A stretch of DNA of 64,000 nucleotides from Rhizobium sp. FKL33 (GTDB lineage: Bacteria; Pseudomonadota; Alphaproteobacteria; Rhizobiales; Rhizobiaceae), in contig NZ_STFX01000005.1 in NCBI RefSeq assembly GCF_005222915.1, positions 150,488 to 214,487 on the forward strand. The letters run 5' to 3'. The position numbers and the translations under genes are program-made. Position 1 is the stretch's first letter. Each line of letters starts with the position of its first letter. Positions 63,386 through 64,000 of the stretch are shown piece after piece. The notes beneath the pieces were generated by a model, which did not search any database, had not been told where the DNA came from, and was given only the letters and a program-made list of their open reading frames with translations.

Positions 63386-64000
63386 TCCAGGTCCTTTCCA
63401 TGAAAAAAGGGCCCCGAAGGACCCTTGGTGAAGATGAATTTGAGAATCGGGTTCGCGAGCGGGGGGCGTCCCCCTCTCCGCCGTCATCTTCGGCTTTGCG
63501 CCGAGGGCCTAAGACATCGAACAAAATCAAGACGTTGCAGATGCCCGGGACAAGCGGCCCGAGCATGACGGCGGCGGCACTTATGATCGGTCCATGGGCA
63601 ACGCCCTCTACCCCATGCCGGGACGTTCGCCCTGCGACGAGCGGAGGGATCCGCCCCCTCTCCGCCGTCATCCTCGGCCTTGTGCCGAGGATCTGAGCCA
63701 TCGAACAAAATCAAGACGTTGCAGATGCTCGGGACAAGCCCGAGCATGACGGCGGCGGCACTTATGATCGGTCCATGGGCAACGCCCTCTACCCCATGCC
63801 GGGACGTTCGCCCTGCGACGAGCGGAGGGATCCGCCCCCTCTCCGCCGTCATCCTCGGCCTTGTGCCGAGGATCTAAGACCTCGAGCAAAATCAAAACGT
63901 TGCAGATGCTCGGGACAAGCCCACTGCTGTCCGGTTTAAATTTCTGGACAAGGCGCATGACATTGATTCTACTCGGTTTCAGACGTTTCGCGGCGTTCTG
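63386..64000. other. Long gap upstream of g5 with tandem palindromic repeats
   Basis: More than 600 bp with no supported gene. Most of it is the tandem repeat at 63470-63922. The last 78 bp form an open minus-strand frame (reads ...RLKPSRINVMRLVQKFKPDSSG) reaching the window edge, with no family I recognise. In other GTA clusters g4 (prohead protease) lies close to g5, so a gap of this size is unusual. Confidence 0.45.
63470..63922. repeat. Tandem array of 2.5 units (184 and 181 bp) of palindromic elements
   Basis: Units start at 63470, 63654 and 63835; the third is cut at 63922. Each contains a palindromic element that begins CCGTCAT and ends ATGACGG (e.g. 63665-63752) with two inner hairpins (CCTCGGC/GCCGAGG at 63672-63690; GCTCGGG/CCCGAGC at 63727-63745). 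Such palindromes are common intergenic elements in Rhizobiales. Between them lies a near-identical 90-bp linker. Confidence 0.8.

Noticed and set aside
63470..63922. Repeat array near the right edge as a CRISPR
   Set aside because: Units are 181-184 bp, nearly identical over the full length, and contain palindromic elements; there are no short repeats with unique spacers and no cas genes.

Overview
The window looks like chromosomal DNA of a high-GC alphaproteobacterium of the order Hyphomicrobiales (Rhizobiales), probably Rhizobiaceae or a near relative. Three things point there. First, the inositol-catabolic order iolC(DUF2090 fusion)-iolD-iolE-iolB. Second, the block pepN - PleC-like kinase - glnE - two-component system - degP - ccmHFEI (cycLKJH) - feuQP, which matches what I remember of Sinorhizobium meliloti. 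Third, a Rhodobacter-type gene transfer agent (GTA) structural cluster. Species cannot be told from the sequence alone.

Layout. 1-4.5 kb: 3' end of iolC, then iolD, iolE and iolB, the core of myo-inositol breakdown. 4.5-8 kb: a Phd/PIN toxin-antitoxin (TA) pair, two small PilZ-like proteins, a HisC-like aminotransferase and a small Sel1-type protein. 8-17.3 kb: DUF2147 protein, YfcG-like GST, AMP nucleosidase, methyltransferase, lipid kinase, MFS and EamA transporters around an Lrp regulator, an L,D-transpeptidase lipoprotein with two CtrA-type sites upstream, and a VapBC pair. 17.3-25.3 kb: ETF-ubiquinone oxidoreductase, an Hsp70-like protein, then an AT-richer patch of immunity-like and unknown genes bounded by displaced copies of the hsp70 3' end, then two transporters. 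25.5-47.3 kb: conserved backbone (pepN, PleC-like kinase with an exact CtrA box upstream, glnE, a two-component system, degP, cytochrome c maturation genes, feuQ/feuP and a FeuN-like gene), broken by a Phd/PemK-like pair and an AbiEii-type pair. 47.3-63.4 kb: GTA genes g5 to g15 on the minus strand plus a holin-like gene. 63.4-64 kb: a 184/181-bp tandem repeat.

The GTA cluster keeps the canonical order g5-g6-g7-g8-g9-g10-g10.1-g11-g12-g13-g14-g15 (capsid, head-tail connectors, tail proteins, tape measure, DUF2460, DUF2163, peptidase, host specificity). It is interrupted at three gene borders by cargo: TacA/TacT-like plus an MFS transporter between g8 and g9, MazEF between g11 and g12, and VapBC, LysE and HigBA between g14 and g15. 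Eight TA-type modules lie in the 64 kb in all, nearly all placed exactly at gene borders without damaging their neighbours.

Main points for follow-up: (i) the hsp70 3' end acting as an apparent accretion point for immunity-like genes; (ii) addiction modules spread through a gene-intact GTA cluster; (iii) CtrA boxes at an L,D-transpeptidase gene and at the PleC-like kinase gene; (iv) a 130-bp palindromic element between g6 and g5 flanked by an exact 9-bp direct repeat, which looks like a MITE insertion. No rRNA, tRNA, CRISPR array or intact insertion sequence was seen. All family names rest on reading the translations by eye; no database search was possible.
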